64,000 nucleotides of DNA from Saccharina japonica. Taxonomy: Eukaryota > Sar > Phaeophyceae > Laminariales > Laminariaceae. A program made the position numbers and the translations under genes. The stretch covers positions 124,001 to 188,000 of the forward strand of contig MEHQ01004495.1 in assembly GCA_008828725.1 (NCBI GenBank), written 5' to 3'. The notes under the pieces are model-generated. The model saw nothing but the letters and a program-made list of their open reading frames with translations, was not told the origin of the DNA and ran no database searches. Shown piece by piece: positions 1 through 13,200 of this stretch (its first letter is position 1; every line of letters begins with the position of its first letter).

Positions 1-1138
1 CCGGTTTGAGTGCCTCACAATGTGAGAAACTACTCCTCCGGTTTCGTATGATGCTTGTACCGAGGGATTAGTTGTGTAAAAACACGATAGTACGTGTAGC
101 GCATATAAATCTTGTGGTCGGGTTTTTATTTCGCGGACGAACTGCTCCGAAGCCGTATTAGTGTTTATTTTGATACACTGACCTCCTCATTTGAGGGGCT
201 TATAAAGTAAGGCATCATGTCATAGCACCTACCCGTGGGCATAATGTTTTGGATCACAAAAATACAGTCCGGAGGAGGCTTTTTCCTCCGTGTTGGCAGT
301 CGGTATATTAGACTGCTACTACTAACAGTGCTACGGTACGGGAGAGGGGCTGAGACCAATTTTCTCTGCCGCGTTTAGGTCACACAGTCGGGAGAGTGTC
401 GCTCTATGTGCACTCGATATAAAGGTTCGTGGTTTCGTTCTTGGTTAATGCAGCGCAATAAGGAGAAGGGGCCAGGCCTACATGTCGGTTCGTCGAACGC
501 GAAACCACAAAAGAACGCCATAAAAACGTCAACACTGCAGAGGAATAGGCTTTAGTCGCCCGGCGGAGTGGCTCTGAACAGCTGCAATATAATGACTTAC
601 TGGAAAAAACAAAATCCCTACCGCAGCAGAGGTATCTGGGAGAACTTATCCTGCTGTACTCGTAAGAGTTAAGAACTGTAGATTAGGCCTCCAAACTCCC
701 GTAACGGCATTTTAAGAATCAAACTTAAGTGTACAGTACAGATAACCTAATACGATACAGGATATGTGGGCCAGGCTGGTTTTCTTATTTGAGAGAGGGT
801 GCTTTCCACACGAATTTTCAAGACATCGACTGCTGACTTTTTCTCTTTTTGCTCTAAATAGCAGGCTGGATTTCCTATCAGCCTGCTTCTTACTAGGCGT
901 CCTGTACAGCTCTGTGTACAGTAGTGTGCTTTTAAGTATAAAAGGGGACAACGCACACGCACGGTTGGAAAACGACTTAGAACACTTTATACCTTATACT
1001 TCTCGCATGTCATCCGAAAATCATCATTTATCAGGAGATGAAAGGTTGACCACGAAGAAAGCAAGCATGTACATGATAAAGGTATATGTAAGTTTAATGA
1101 AGTAATGTATGGAAAGAGGGAAAATAATATGCATATAC
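1..1138. other. Intron 8 sequence of the Rieske gene, no clear feature
   Basis: I see no coding exon on either strand. About 553-640 resembles the 3' half of family D (GCGGAGTGGCTCTGAAC... and a CCCTACCG-like end) but is too decayed to bound. The rest is unassigned. Confidence 0.4.
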
Positions 1139-1237
1139 CTGGCAGAATATGACGCGGCACCAGCCAGGTCGGACCGGCACTCCGTAGAGGCCGAGCTTCA
1201 GCACGCTTCCATCCTCGAGAACAGTGTCAAGAATCAC
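1139..1237 (-). CDS. Rieske oxygenase exon 8 (last one inside the window)
   Basis: The acceptor is gtgtaaaaatag; the 33 codons start VILDTVLEDGSVL, include LGLYGVPVRPGWCR and end VIFCQ at donor GTATAT (phase 0). VPVRPGWCR matches the proline-rich turn in the C-terminal half of PAO-like proteins. No further exon with the expected membrane segments is visible in 1-1138, so the gene runs off the left edge. Confidence 0.85.
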
Positions 1238-4200
1238 CTATTTTTACACACGGAACAGCCGAGAGATATGCCAAGCGGAGAGGATGGGTTAGCGATGTAG
1301 ACGGCCTCTTGGTACATCTTCGTGTGCCTGTATACACGGGTTTTGTGCATACAAGTAGGCATTCCCATCCGAGGGACCGTAAGGTCCCTGGTGCGCCGAC
1401 GTCCGCTATCAGAGGTAGTGCCGGCCCCTTGCAGTAAGTAGTGGGGGCAACAGGTGGGCAGAAAGGCGAGGTCCCTTATATACGGTACCGTCTTCCCTTA
1501 TCACGGGGCGCCTCAAAAGGTGCGACCCAACCGAACAGTAAATAAAGCGATTCGAATATGCGCTACGATGGGGGAAGCATTTGAAATTTCGTTTTAAAAA
1601 CCTTCACCTTTCTGACTGCCTGCCGGGGCGGGCTCCTTGAACGAATTCCACACAACAAGGGACGCCTGCTACTTTAAGGTAACGAGGTGCACCATGTTTT
1701 TGAAGAGGGTGGTCCCTTGAGGAGCTCTCTATGACCCAGCCAAAAACCAGATTTTGGACGAAACTAAATGTTGCTATCAATACTACCGTCGACGATCAAT
1801 CCCATATGGCCTACGTACAAAATAAAACATTCTGCAACACGAGAATGACACCATTCCGACGATTTTGGTCGTTCAGAAAATGTTTCAGCCAAAACACGGT
1901 ATGTACCTCTATCGTAGCACACGTCGAGGCACGTGCCTTATAAGGAAGGTTCCTTATCGTTGGAACACACACTTTATTCGTGTGTTGTATGGTTTTCGTT
2001 GTATACCTTAAGGCCATGAGGTTGCCCTTTTATGTTATCTCAAGGTCATCTTTTGACTTGCTATTACAGTAGTACAGAGAAACCTCGAGTGAGGCAGCCG
2101 AAACAAAACACAATAATGCCTCCCTACGTATCGTAGCACGTGTATATACGTGTCTTGGGGGGTTTTGCACAGGGCTGCCACGTATCGGGTTTTGGGCAGC
2201 CGATTGCTCGGCACAGCGCAGAGGGTGCACGCCATGCACGTGTGCAGCATCATCCGTTTGGAAAAATCTCCGCGACAAAGCTTTCAAAACAAAACCTGAG
2301 CACCAAGAAGCAGTACACCGTCCTTTGGTGGGAGAATCCCGCACGGGAACAGGTAACCCAGTCACCCCTGTGCGAATCCAAAGAACTTGGTTATATATAT
2401 ATATATATGTGTATCGACGTATCTACCCCTAACCGGTCCGGGGGTGCAGGTAGAGCGACCTCACATAAGCCACAAGACGTACGCTTTAATCGAGGAGCGG
2501 CTAGAGGGATAAGCCTACGTAATACAGCATCCGACAAGCAGGATTAGACATGCAGTGCCTGACCGATCACTGCTGCATTGCAAATATGAAGGCACACCCT
2601 ACTAGCGGCATACTACGGTGGAGGTGCAACATTTTGTTTTGTTTTGTTTCGCGGCCACGCTCCTCGCTCGACGAACTCCAACATAATATGTTTGGAGAGG
2701 GGGGGAGGGGGGGAGGGTTACCCAATACAGGACGCGTGCTACGGACGGTAGAGGTAGCACTTTGTGGCTGAATCGTTTTCTGAACGATCGGGCTCCTTAA
2801 CCCAAATTCGTCGGACTTTCATTTTTTTGTGACGAATAATGTTCAGAGTTTACTTCGGTCAGGATATTTCTCATCCGGCAGCACCATTATTTTCCTCCAA
2901 AATCATTTTTTCGGTGAGGTATGGCGCTCCTTAGGTGAGAAGCTCAGAAAAAACATGGTGCATCTCTATCGTAGCATGTGTCACAGGCAGTAAGTATGCA
3001 ACGAAAATATGCTGCCTCAACAAGAAGAATCAAGTTCCGACGATGTTGGCTTAAGGACTCCCCCGTCGGTCCGATACCTATTTCAGCCAAGAATGTGCTA
3101 CCGCTCCCGCAGCCCGGGTCCCTACCCTTGGCAGCAGAGCTCGAGCCGCTTGCTTTCGTGCCGCCGATGGTACGTGCACAATCGGCATTTGTTTTTCGGA
3201 AATGTACCCCCTCGGAACCCCCTCAGGAGCCACGCCTGAACATTTTGGCGCCATATCACGTACAAGCTTCGACGTTGTGAACAGGACCCGTGAGGGCTGC
3301 GAGGGGCCTAGGTTAGGGAAGGGGGTGGGTGAACGAAGAAGGCGTGCACGATGCGGCCGCCGTCCTCAAGCACGCAAAACCTTTTTGCACACACAACACG
3401 ACAGAGATTGTCCACGGGATTCAACGGGCGAAAGCCACTCACCAGGCTAGGGCCGCAGAACTGGAGGGCGCCCCCGCCAACCGATTCCCTCCCCGCAAAG
3501 GGCGAGCTGCAATGAAACGAGAACCCGTCCTGCGAAAACGAACGTCAAGAGGCGGGCGTGCCGAACAAAACGCAGGGGCGTATATGTCCCAAGTATCCAG
3601 ATCGTGGAGTAGGGATCAGGGGTCTCTCCGATGTGTAATACCAGGCATGAAATCTTGAGATGAAAAAAGTAGCCGTTGAATCTGCAAACACACCTCCCTC
3701 GCTGAACAGAGTACTACCGCTGCTCTGCTGCTGCATACCTATATATGTGTGCACAGACGCGAAACGACGATACTCGATAATTATGAGGGGGTGGGGGGGG
3801 TGTAATTAATTAATATAGCGAATGAGGGAAAATAATATACAAACGATTCCATCGAAGGGGGCAATACGTTTGACCCAACACGATAGGATGGGGGTAATAT
3901 ATTTTACCCCCCCCACAACACTACTAAAACATTTCGGTTTTTGTTTATATCCTATATACGGTCTAGGGATGGCGTTTATGTTTTGCTCGAATATTTTCTG
4001 AAACGGTGACGCTTGCTACGGTGCCCTGCATGCAGGTGCACCCCCATGTTTCTTTCTGAAGGTGGTCACTTGAGGAGCCTATTCTATACCTGCAGTAGCC
4101 TGCACACTGATTTTGAAGAGGAGTGATATATTTATATCCGATGAACAATGCCATGACCTATGTACGGAATGAAAAATAATAAATTCTGACGATTTGGGGC

Positions 4201-7200
4201 TACGGATCCAGAAAGCCTTCCAAGCAAAAAACGCAACCTATATCGTAGCACGCGTCCGGTTAAGCTCCCTAACCGGGAAACATGCCGGTTACAGTACAAA
4301 TTGCACTTTTACTACAGTAACTCCTGCCGCGCAGTATTTGTTTTTAATGTTTTTAGGGCCCATATTAACGAGTACAAAAATAAATTTAATTTGTAACGCA
4401 TAAAATTTAAATTCGTTTTTCATTGGTCAACACACGCACCAGCACCAAATATTAGGGTCTTGGGGTATAATCTTGGGTGGTGGTGCGGGTTCTGACCAAT
4501 GAAAAGCAGATATATATATATATTTTTTTTTTCCAAATAGATTTTTTTTTTCTTCGTTAAAACGGGCCCTTAGGGCTAGCGCGCATGGAAATATCGGGCG
4601 CTCCTCACCTCGAAAACGTCGGACATCCATTCTTCTTGTGTTTGCGATATATTTTATATAGTGTGCACTTAGGTCAAGGGACTGTTCATCGGATGTCATA
4701 GCACCTTCATACTCCTCAAACATCAGCGTTGAGACTACTGCAGGTATTGAGGCGTGGAGCTGCTTGAGGGAGGGGAGCTCAGCTAACACGGGGTGCACCT
4801 CTACCTTAGATGCGTGCTACGATAGAGAGATATAACTTTTCGGCCGAAGTGGTTTTTGAATGATCGAGCTTATTAACCCCAAATCGGCGAACTTTCATTT
4901 TGTTGTTGTTGTAATCTCGTTCCTCGCTTGCTTCGGCCATGGCATTGTCAATCGGATACATATATAGCCACTTGTACGCTCCTCCCTTAATGATCACTTT
5001 GGGGTGAGGTGTAGAGCTCTTCAAGTAACCACCCTTCCAAGGCAAAAACATGGCGCACCTCTATCGTAGCATGAGACCTTAAGGTAGCATGAGTCTTCGT
5101 CGGGGTTGCGCGAACGCAACGCCAATTCGACGCAATGCTTCGATACAGGTGCGCACCGTTTTTGGGTTTATGAGCTCCCCGCACTTGAGGAGCTCCATAC
5201 CTCATCACCTGCAGTAGTCGAAACACTGATTTTGGAGGAAACTCAAAGTCCCATATACCCGATCGCGCAATCCGATGACCTGCGAAGGTTTAGTCCTACA
5301 GAGTATGAAAAATACTGCAACACGACAATGACAGTCCGACGATTTTACGTTACGGAGCGTCCGATCTTCCAATCGCCACAAATTTGAGCCAAGCCGCGCT
5401 ACCCTCTATTGTTGTAGCATTCGCCAATAATTGTTTTTTGTTTGCTATATATTACGGGGTGGGCTAATGTAGTAAATAGGACCTACAGCACACACAAAAA
5501 CCCACATATTGACCTAGTTTTTCTAAACATATTTGATCCTACTTACTAGTGTTTACTATGGTCCTCCGAAATACCACGTTTCGTGATATGCCTTTTTTTG
5601 GTAGTGTAGGCTTTTGGGATCGTTCATTATGTTGCAGGTTTTTGGGTGGGATGTATGGAGCTCCTGTTGCAATATATATATCAAGTGAATATCATGACCT
5701 CAGCAAATTTATGAATAGGCGCCACCCCTAGAAGGCAAAGGTTATATGCGCCCTCAGGGGGTAATATAGGTGTGCATTTCGTCCCCGAAGGATTGCAAGA
5801 CGCACCTTTCTCTGGTTATTTTCACCTGAAACTCACGTATCGTACGGCAGAGGTGCATCGTTTGTATATTCTGAAGGTGGTCGCTTGAGGGGCTCTATAC
5901 TAATAGCAAGTCAAAAACACTGATTTTGGTGGAAAATGAAGGTGCTATCCGATAAAAAAATACCGTCTGGCCTGAGTATAACATGAAACAATAGGCAACA
6001 CAAGTAAGTATGGAATTTCGACGGTTTATGGTTAAGAAGTTTATGGTTATGCTACGATAGAGGTGACCCATGTTTTGGCTGAGCTCGTCACTTGAGGAGC
6101 TACTCATCACAAACAAAACGTGAGAAAATGAAAGTGCTACCCGATGCGCGGCCTCGTGGCCAAATTTTACGCTGAAAAGTACTGCAACACAAGAGGACTG
6201 GAAGTCAGGCAACTTTGGGTTAAGGAGCTCGATCGTTCAGAAAATGTTTCAGCCAAAAATAGGTTTACCTCTATCCTAGCCCGTCATTAAGCCGACGTTT
6301 CAGCCTAAACATGGTGTACCTCTAGATATCGTAGCACGCGTCAACTGGGTCCAGAAATCGAAACATCTGCGATAAATACAGCCGGGGGACACACATGCGC
6401 AGCCTTGTACATGGACACTGAACTATAGTATAGCATGGTAGCCCCTCGTCCCACCTTGCTGAGACTAGGCGTGGGAAAGTCGATCTTCATAGGAGCGGCC
6501 ATGTCACGGTTTCCAATAATGCCTGCAGCGGTGGAGTGAACCCCGACAAACAGAAAGAGGGAAGAGGTGGAGGGAAGGGGCGTTCGTTATTGCTATACAT
6601 ACATAGCGCCCCGGGCGTTGTCAATCGCAGCTTTTTGGAGGTTTGAGCTCTCATGTTGTGCAGCCCACATCCTCCAATTATTGTAGGATGTGCACTTCGG
6701 CTAGTACGGGGTGAGTCGCGGCGGCCACAGTCCCCCCCTAGGTGAATATTTAACAATGAGAAACAATGTAGAGCATTATATATAGTGTTCTATGTATTGT
6801 CTCCGAAACAATTCTTCGTATACAGTCACTGATATTTCCACCCGCGTTTAAAATTATGCGTACTTGGTTTAACTACCGTAGGATCAAAGTCGAGGGGCGG
6901 TATATTATCCCCAAATTTCGATAACAATATGCATAATAACAACCGTGGTTCTAACCGGGTTCATGGAGAGGTTTGGCTCACCGTGATGGGAAACAACCGC
7001 GTGCGCCGGGTCCTGTCCAACAATGCAGTACGATGCAACGCGAGGCAATGCGATGCGATGCGATGCGATGCGGTGAAGTGCGATGAGAAGACATTCACAA
7101 GGTACAACAAGAACGGATGCAACGCGGTGAGATGGTTATTGTTGTCGTTGTGGTCGTTGTTGTTGTTGGTGGTGGTGGTGGTGGCGGCGGTGGTGGCGGT

Positions 7201-10200
7201 TATGGTGGTGGTGGTGTTGTTCGTTGTGAAGGTAGTGCTGGTGGTGGCGGTGGTGATAGTCGTGGTTGTGATTACGCCGTGGTCACGATAGTTTCAGTGC
7301 CCCTTGGCCGTGTGCCGACAACTACATGGCCTCATAGACTCATGCTACAATAGAGTGTCAGAGAACTCGTCCAGGTGGCGGGTTCTCCTGCCAAATATCC
7401 TATTTAATAGTAGATACAGGTTTTTTTTCCTTTCATGTTTTGGACTGAATTGCAAGGGTCGTCCCTTTTGGTTTCGAGCCACGAGCCGCGCACCCGTTCA
7501 CCGCTCACACACCAGCTCACTCCCACCTTGCTCGCCATCTTCAGCTGAGCAAATAAATCAATCTACAACACCGACCTGAAGTTGCCAACCATCTTCTTTT
7601 ATTATTTTTTTGAAGTTCTCGTCAGGTTTACTTCACGGTGACCTGCGTTTTTGCCTCTCAATTTAGACTGCGTATTCGCTGGCCATCAGCAATTGAGTCT
7701 AGGCGTACACATCAGGTTCGCGTTGGTACACACGTCAATCGTTACACGCTAATATAGAGGTGCACCCTGTGTTTGCTGAGCACCTCCCTTGAGGAGCTCC
7801 ATACCTCAATATCTGCAGTAGTTTAACCGCCGATGCTTGAAGAAACTGAAAGTGATATGTATGACACCCGATGGAAAACATCCCATGACTTACTGCAAGT
7901 ATACTATAAAACAAATAAAACACACTGCAACATAATACTGAAAAGATTGACGTTTTTGGGTCAAGGAAGCCCGGCCATTCAGAGAACGTTTCAGAACATA
8001 GTGCTGCCTCTATCGACGCACGAGTCTATAGTGAAATCCAATAAGCTTAAGCCTGGCGATACCGTAACACGAACGCCTCATGTGGACGGTTTCGGCGGAC
8101 AACCTTGGCGAGCCAACGAAGGAACAAGTCAATTCCAGGGGGAGCCACGGAGGTATAACGTGGTACGGGTTCCGTTGGTCTCGTCTGGCTGTATTATGAG
8201 TTGGCCTTTTAGTCGAGGCCTTTGAGGGCTGCCGGTGCCAAGGATACCGGTATTAAGGGCCTGACTGGGAAGCGCGAAACGACAGAGGTAGCACGTTTGG
8301 GCGGAAACGGTTTCAGAAATATTGGGCCCCTTAACCCAATATAATCTGCATTTCATTCTTGAAATGCCATACTAGGTATTTTTGTACTCAGGTGCCAGGG
8401 TTTTTGTTTTCATTGGGTGAAGCTCTTTTATTTTCCTCCAAAATCAGTTTTTGGGTGATGTATAGCGAGCTTCTCTAGTGGCCACGCTCAGAAAAAACAA
8501 ACATGGTGAACCTCTACCGTAGCATGCTTCAATTGTTAAGGGGGACTGAACTATTGGTGTATAATAAGTCAAGTATTCAGCCATGATTGACATAACCTGG
8601 ACCGTGTGCCATAGTCATTGTGGTCTACAGAGTAGAGGTTACTTTCCTTTAACCCCCATGTGAATGGTGTAGGATGGTCAGATGGGAAATGGAGTATTCG
8701 TATCTCACCACCACGTTCTCCAGGAACGTTTCCCAGGCGTAAGGCAGCTCTCTCAGGTAGTACGGACAGGCGATCACCCTGCCCGCCTCCAGCGCCTCAG
8801 CGTCGTTGAGCGCGGGAATTAGCGGTGGCGAGGTGAGAGCGCTCTCGAGCCCAGCGTCCGGGCCATTTTCACCCCACACCCAGATAATGCCTTGCAAGAC
8901 CTGCGAGCAAATACAGGACACATGTTGGGCGACAATGGAGGTGGAGTAGCATACTTCTTATGAAGACAAGTAAAAAACCCCCACTCAGCTGCATCACATG
9001 TATATGCGGGGCGCGTAGCAAAGTACCTTAACCCATTTAGAACTGCAGTCCCGTTTTGGGGACAATCCACACTAATTCTAAGTAATTTGTCCCCAAAACG
9101 GGACTCCAGTTCTACAAGGATTAAGGGGCGCCTTCCGACATCGTTTGCACGGGCCGGGGTGGTGGTTCGCAGTGCTTGCCACTGAAAAATCGGTTAGGAT
9201 CTCAGCTTTACGTGTTCAAACACGATGATGGCGTGAGATGGAGATCCGACGCATGCTACGATAGAGGTGCACCATGTGTTTGTCTGGAGCTCCTCGATTT
9301 GGGGCCTCTATACCTGACCTAAACATTGGTTTTGAAGTGAACTAAACGTGTTACCCGATGAACAACGCAATGGGCTAAACTACGCATACAATCAAAAATA
9401 TTGCGACACAAGAATGACACACAGTCGCGTCGACATAGGGTTAAGGAGGTCGATTGTTCAGACAATCTCCAAACGAAAAAAACGCCACCTCTGTCGTGCT
9501 ACGATAGAGACGGCACTTTTTGGCAGAAATACTTTCTGAATGATCGAGCTCCGTAATCCAAAATCGGCGGACTGCTGTCATTATTGTCATTATTTTGTTG
9601 CAATATTGTTCCTTGTTTGCTTCCTCCGGCCATGGGAGTTTCCATCGGATAGCACTTTTACTTTCCTCCCTTAATGATCAGTCCGGGGTGAGGTGTAGAG
9701 CTCTTCAAGTAACCACCCTTCCAAGGCTAAAACATGGTGCACCTCTATCGTAGCATGCGTCCAGCGCGTCATCCCGGGGTCGGTAAGGCCGCGGGTTCCC
9801 GCCAGTTTTAAACATGGTGCACCTCTACAAGCGTGCTACGATATATATAGACGTGTAGGGTATACCGTTTTTTGGCTGAAACGTTGTCTGCAAGACGGGG
9901 CGGGGCTTCTTAACCCGAATTCGTCTGCCTTCGATTCTTGTGTTGCCATATCGGTTATTTTGTTCATACTCAGGTGCCAGAATTGTGTTTCCCTCAGGTA
10001 CATAGCTCTTGTATTTTCCTCAAAAAACAGTTTTCGGGCGAGGTAGGTAGAGCTCCTCAAGTGACACCACCCCCAGAAAAAAAGATGGGGAACCTCTACC
10101 GTAGCACGCGCCTCACTTCAATATATTTGGCCCGACGAGGAACTACCCCGTAAGGCACGCGTCTTATTTTAATACGTTTCGGGTGGAATGTAGGTACACC

Positions 10201-13200
10201 TCTACATAGCTGGAGGGTATACACGGGACTGTTCATCGGACTAAACCAAGACATTTTTACGTCAAAGTCCATTTTGACCAACGAAAATCGTTCGTATCTA
10301 GCTCCTCGAGTAGGGCGAGGAGCACCTCTGAAACACGGAGGTGCTATTTTACGCGTACACCCCTATAGCTGTGACACGCGTCGAAAACCGTTCTGCCATT
10401 CCCGCCGTAGGTTGTAAGAGTTAAACGGAGCGTGCTACGATATAGGTATAAGGTATACCTTTTTTTGGCTGAAACGATTTCTGAAGGATGGAGCTACCTT
10501 AACCCAGAAATCGTCGGAATTTCCTTTTTCGTGTCCCCACGGTTTTGGTGTTACGCGCTGTTAGGCCATGGGATTGATTGTTCATCGGATATATATAGTA
10601 TATGTAGTATATACAGTATATTGCGCTTTTATTTCCCTTCCGAAATCAGTTTTTTGGGTGAGGTAGATAGAACTCTTCAAGTATCCGCCCTCAGAAGGCA
10701 GAAAATGTCCTGTATGCAGGTAGGTGTGCACCTCTACCGTAGCATGCGTCTAAACGGTTCACCTGGGTGGGGTAGACCTTCGGGCACGCGGCGGCCTGAG
10801 CCTCGTCCCTGCCGCGCTTCTCGCTCTGGGGTATCTTCAAGCACTTCCCGTCGCTGTCGAAGCGCCACCCGTGGTACGCGCACCTGCACGTAGGCGTGTG
10901 TGTGTTTGTGGCGCCATAGGGAGCATGAGGAAAAACGTGTGATACGTTGACATGCTTCAAGCAACATACTCGTATTACAGAAGGCCACGGTTTATCAGAG
11001 GAACCTATGTGCGTATATACGATGGACCCAAAAAAAAAACACTTTCTTCATGTTTGAAAAAAAAATGAAACAGCTTTCAAGACGGAGGATAATATGAGCC
11101 CTTCTCGAGTGAGAAAAGCCCCAGAAAAAAGCAGTAAGAAGTGCAAACCTATACTCGTACCGTAGCACGCGCGAAAAGAAGAGGCGTTTTTTTCAAGTCC
11201 GGTAATTGTTCAGGCCAGATTTTGGAGACAATCCGTCGAGACCGAGTGACTACCGCGTTTATTTGCAGGTGAAGAGTGCTGCGATGACCCCAATGTCTTT
11301 GGAGCCGTTGACCGGTGGTGCGGCTAGACTGGTGTCAGGACCCGTGCTACTCTAGGGGCGGCACGTTTTTGCTGAAATGGCTCCTCGATGCAGGGGCTCC
11401 TGCACTCAAGGCCGTCGGATCGCCTTGTGTTTCTTTGCAACTCTTGAGTCTGTGTGCTTTTGAGGGCCATGGGAGTGTTCATGAGAGTGATCGCGCTACA
11501 GGTTTTAGGTGACGTCTACAGGAAAGCGATGGTATATTAGAGTAATCCCACGGTAGGGGTACCACTTTAAAGCTCAATATTTTCTGACCGGTTGTGCTTC
11601 TCACGTGAGTGACCACCGGATACTATTATTCTTTCACTGGTATATTTGGTTTTGGACTACCGCGTTGGAAGGTTTGGTCGGGTTGCGCGAACGAATGTTT
11701 CCGAAGTCCTGTTTCGGGTGAAATATTAAGCTAGTTCCTCATGTGAGGAGCTCAGATAATTCTACTGCACCCCTACCATGGGATGACTCAATACACCTCT
11801 ACCCTAGCATGCGTTTTTTTTTGTCTTCGCGATATATATATTATTCACCCCCGCAATGGGTTTTTGTGTTTGCTCGGCGACACCAAGTTATTTCTAAGGT
11901 CAAACATGTTTGGGTGGTGTCTACATCGCCACGCGCTCTGAGCAACGTAAATGTGGAAACCTAGTCGAAACTATTGGAATCGTTACTCCCTCCCATGGCG
12001 CATGCTACGATAGAGGTGCCTCGTGGTTTTTGTCAGAGCTCCTCACTTGGAGATCTCCATACCTCAATACCTGCAGTAGTCAACAAAATATACGTTTTGG
12101 AGGAAATTGAAAGTGGTAGGTGCCCGATGGACAATCCCATGACCTACTACTGTAAGTATACTATGAAACATATTGCAACACAAAAATGAATGAGATTCGG
12201 ACGATTTCGGGTTAAGGAACACGATGCTGCAGAAACCGTTTCAGCCACAATGTACTGCCTCCATCGTAGCACGTCTCCTGGATACCATACCCTTCCCCGA
12301 GCTACCATATGTAGACTGGTGCTACGGTATGGGGGGAGGCCTGATTTTCACTACCACGTTTACTCCACTCGGGCGAGTGGCTCTGTACCTCGCTCAAAAC
12401 TGTAGGCAGGTGTATCATGTTGTTGTCGCAGAGTAGCAAGCATACCATGGTGGTGCATATCTCGAAAACGTAAAGCGTTAAGACTTAAAAAAAAAAGCGC
12501 GAAGAAATATGGTGGTCACTCGGCGGGGTGGCTCTCATCCGCTGAAACTAATGGACTTAAAAGCGATCCCCCTACCGTAGCACCAGTCTGTAGCGGCGCG
12601 TCTGCTTTGTTTTATGCGGTTCCTTCACTTGTATCGTAGCCGACGAAGCTTAAGGTAGTGGCAGTTCAACCCCACGAAACATCCCACGGCCCACGCATAC
12701 AGGAAAAACAACATACGGCAAAAAGCAAAAATAAACGAGGGCATTTCGACGATTTCGGGCTAAGGAGCCTCTATTAGGTCCTTCAGAAAAACGCTTAGCG
12801 AAAACGCCTCCCCCCCTGTCGGAGCACGGGTCATACAGCACCATCCCGACCGAAGCAAACCGGTAATCGGGTCCGACGATATAGGGGGGTCATTGCTATG
12901 GAAGAGCGGCTGTGGGCTTGGGGCAAATTTGTTGCTGGCAAACGCGGATTTCCGTCGTCAACTGCGCGAGGAACTACCCTCCAAGGTATATTATTGTCAG
13001 TGTCGTATAGTTGTGCTTTGCAGCGAAGTCTTGTTTTGTTTAATGTGGGGCGCTGGGCATTTTTGTCTAAGGGTAATGTCTGCTTTTTTGGACGAGGGGT
13101 GCTCGCCATCCTGTAGAACCCCGAGAAACATATGGCTACCCCCACCCTACTCGTACGTAGCACGACGCATTGCGCCGTAATCCCTGCAGTTGGAAACATC

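Noticed and set aside
3290-3400. Minus-strand frame with GRIVHAFFVHPPP and, farther on, SRVLFTTSKL
   Set aside because: Resembles the oxygenase C-terminus, but would need a 36-nt intron and conflicts with exon 8 at 1237-1139, which joins exon 7 cleanly.
3329-3658. 109-codon plus-strand frame
   Set aside because: Antisense shadow of exon 7; no recognisable domain.
4427-4798. 123-codon minus-strand frame
   Set aside because: Runs across a MITE-C and a decayed MITE-A; not a gene.
8649-8708. Read-through of exon 4 giving SHLTILHH, which mimics the iron motif
   Set aside because: The spacing to ENV is wrong and the micro-exon at 7012-6982 gives the proper DPAHAVVSHHG with matching phases and canonical splice sites.
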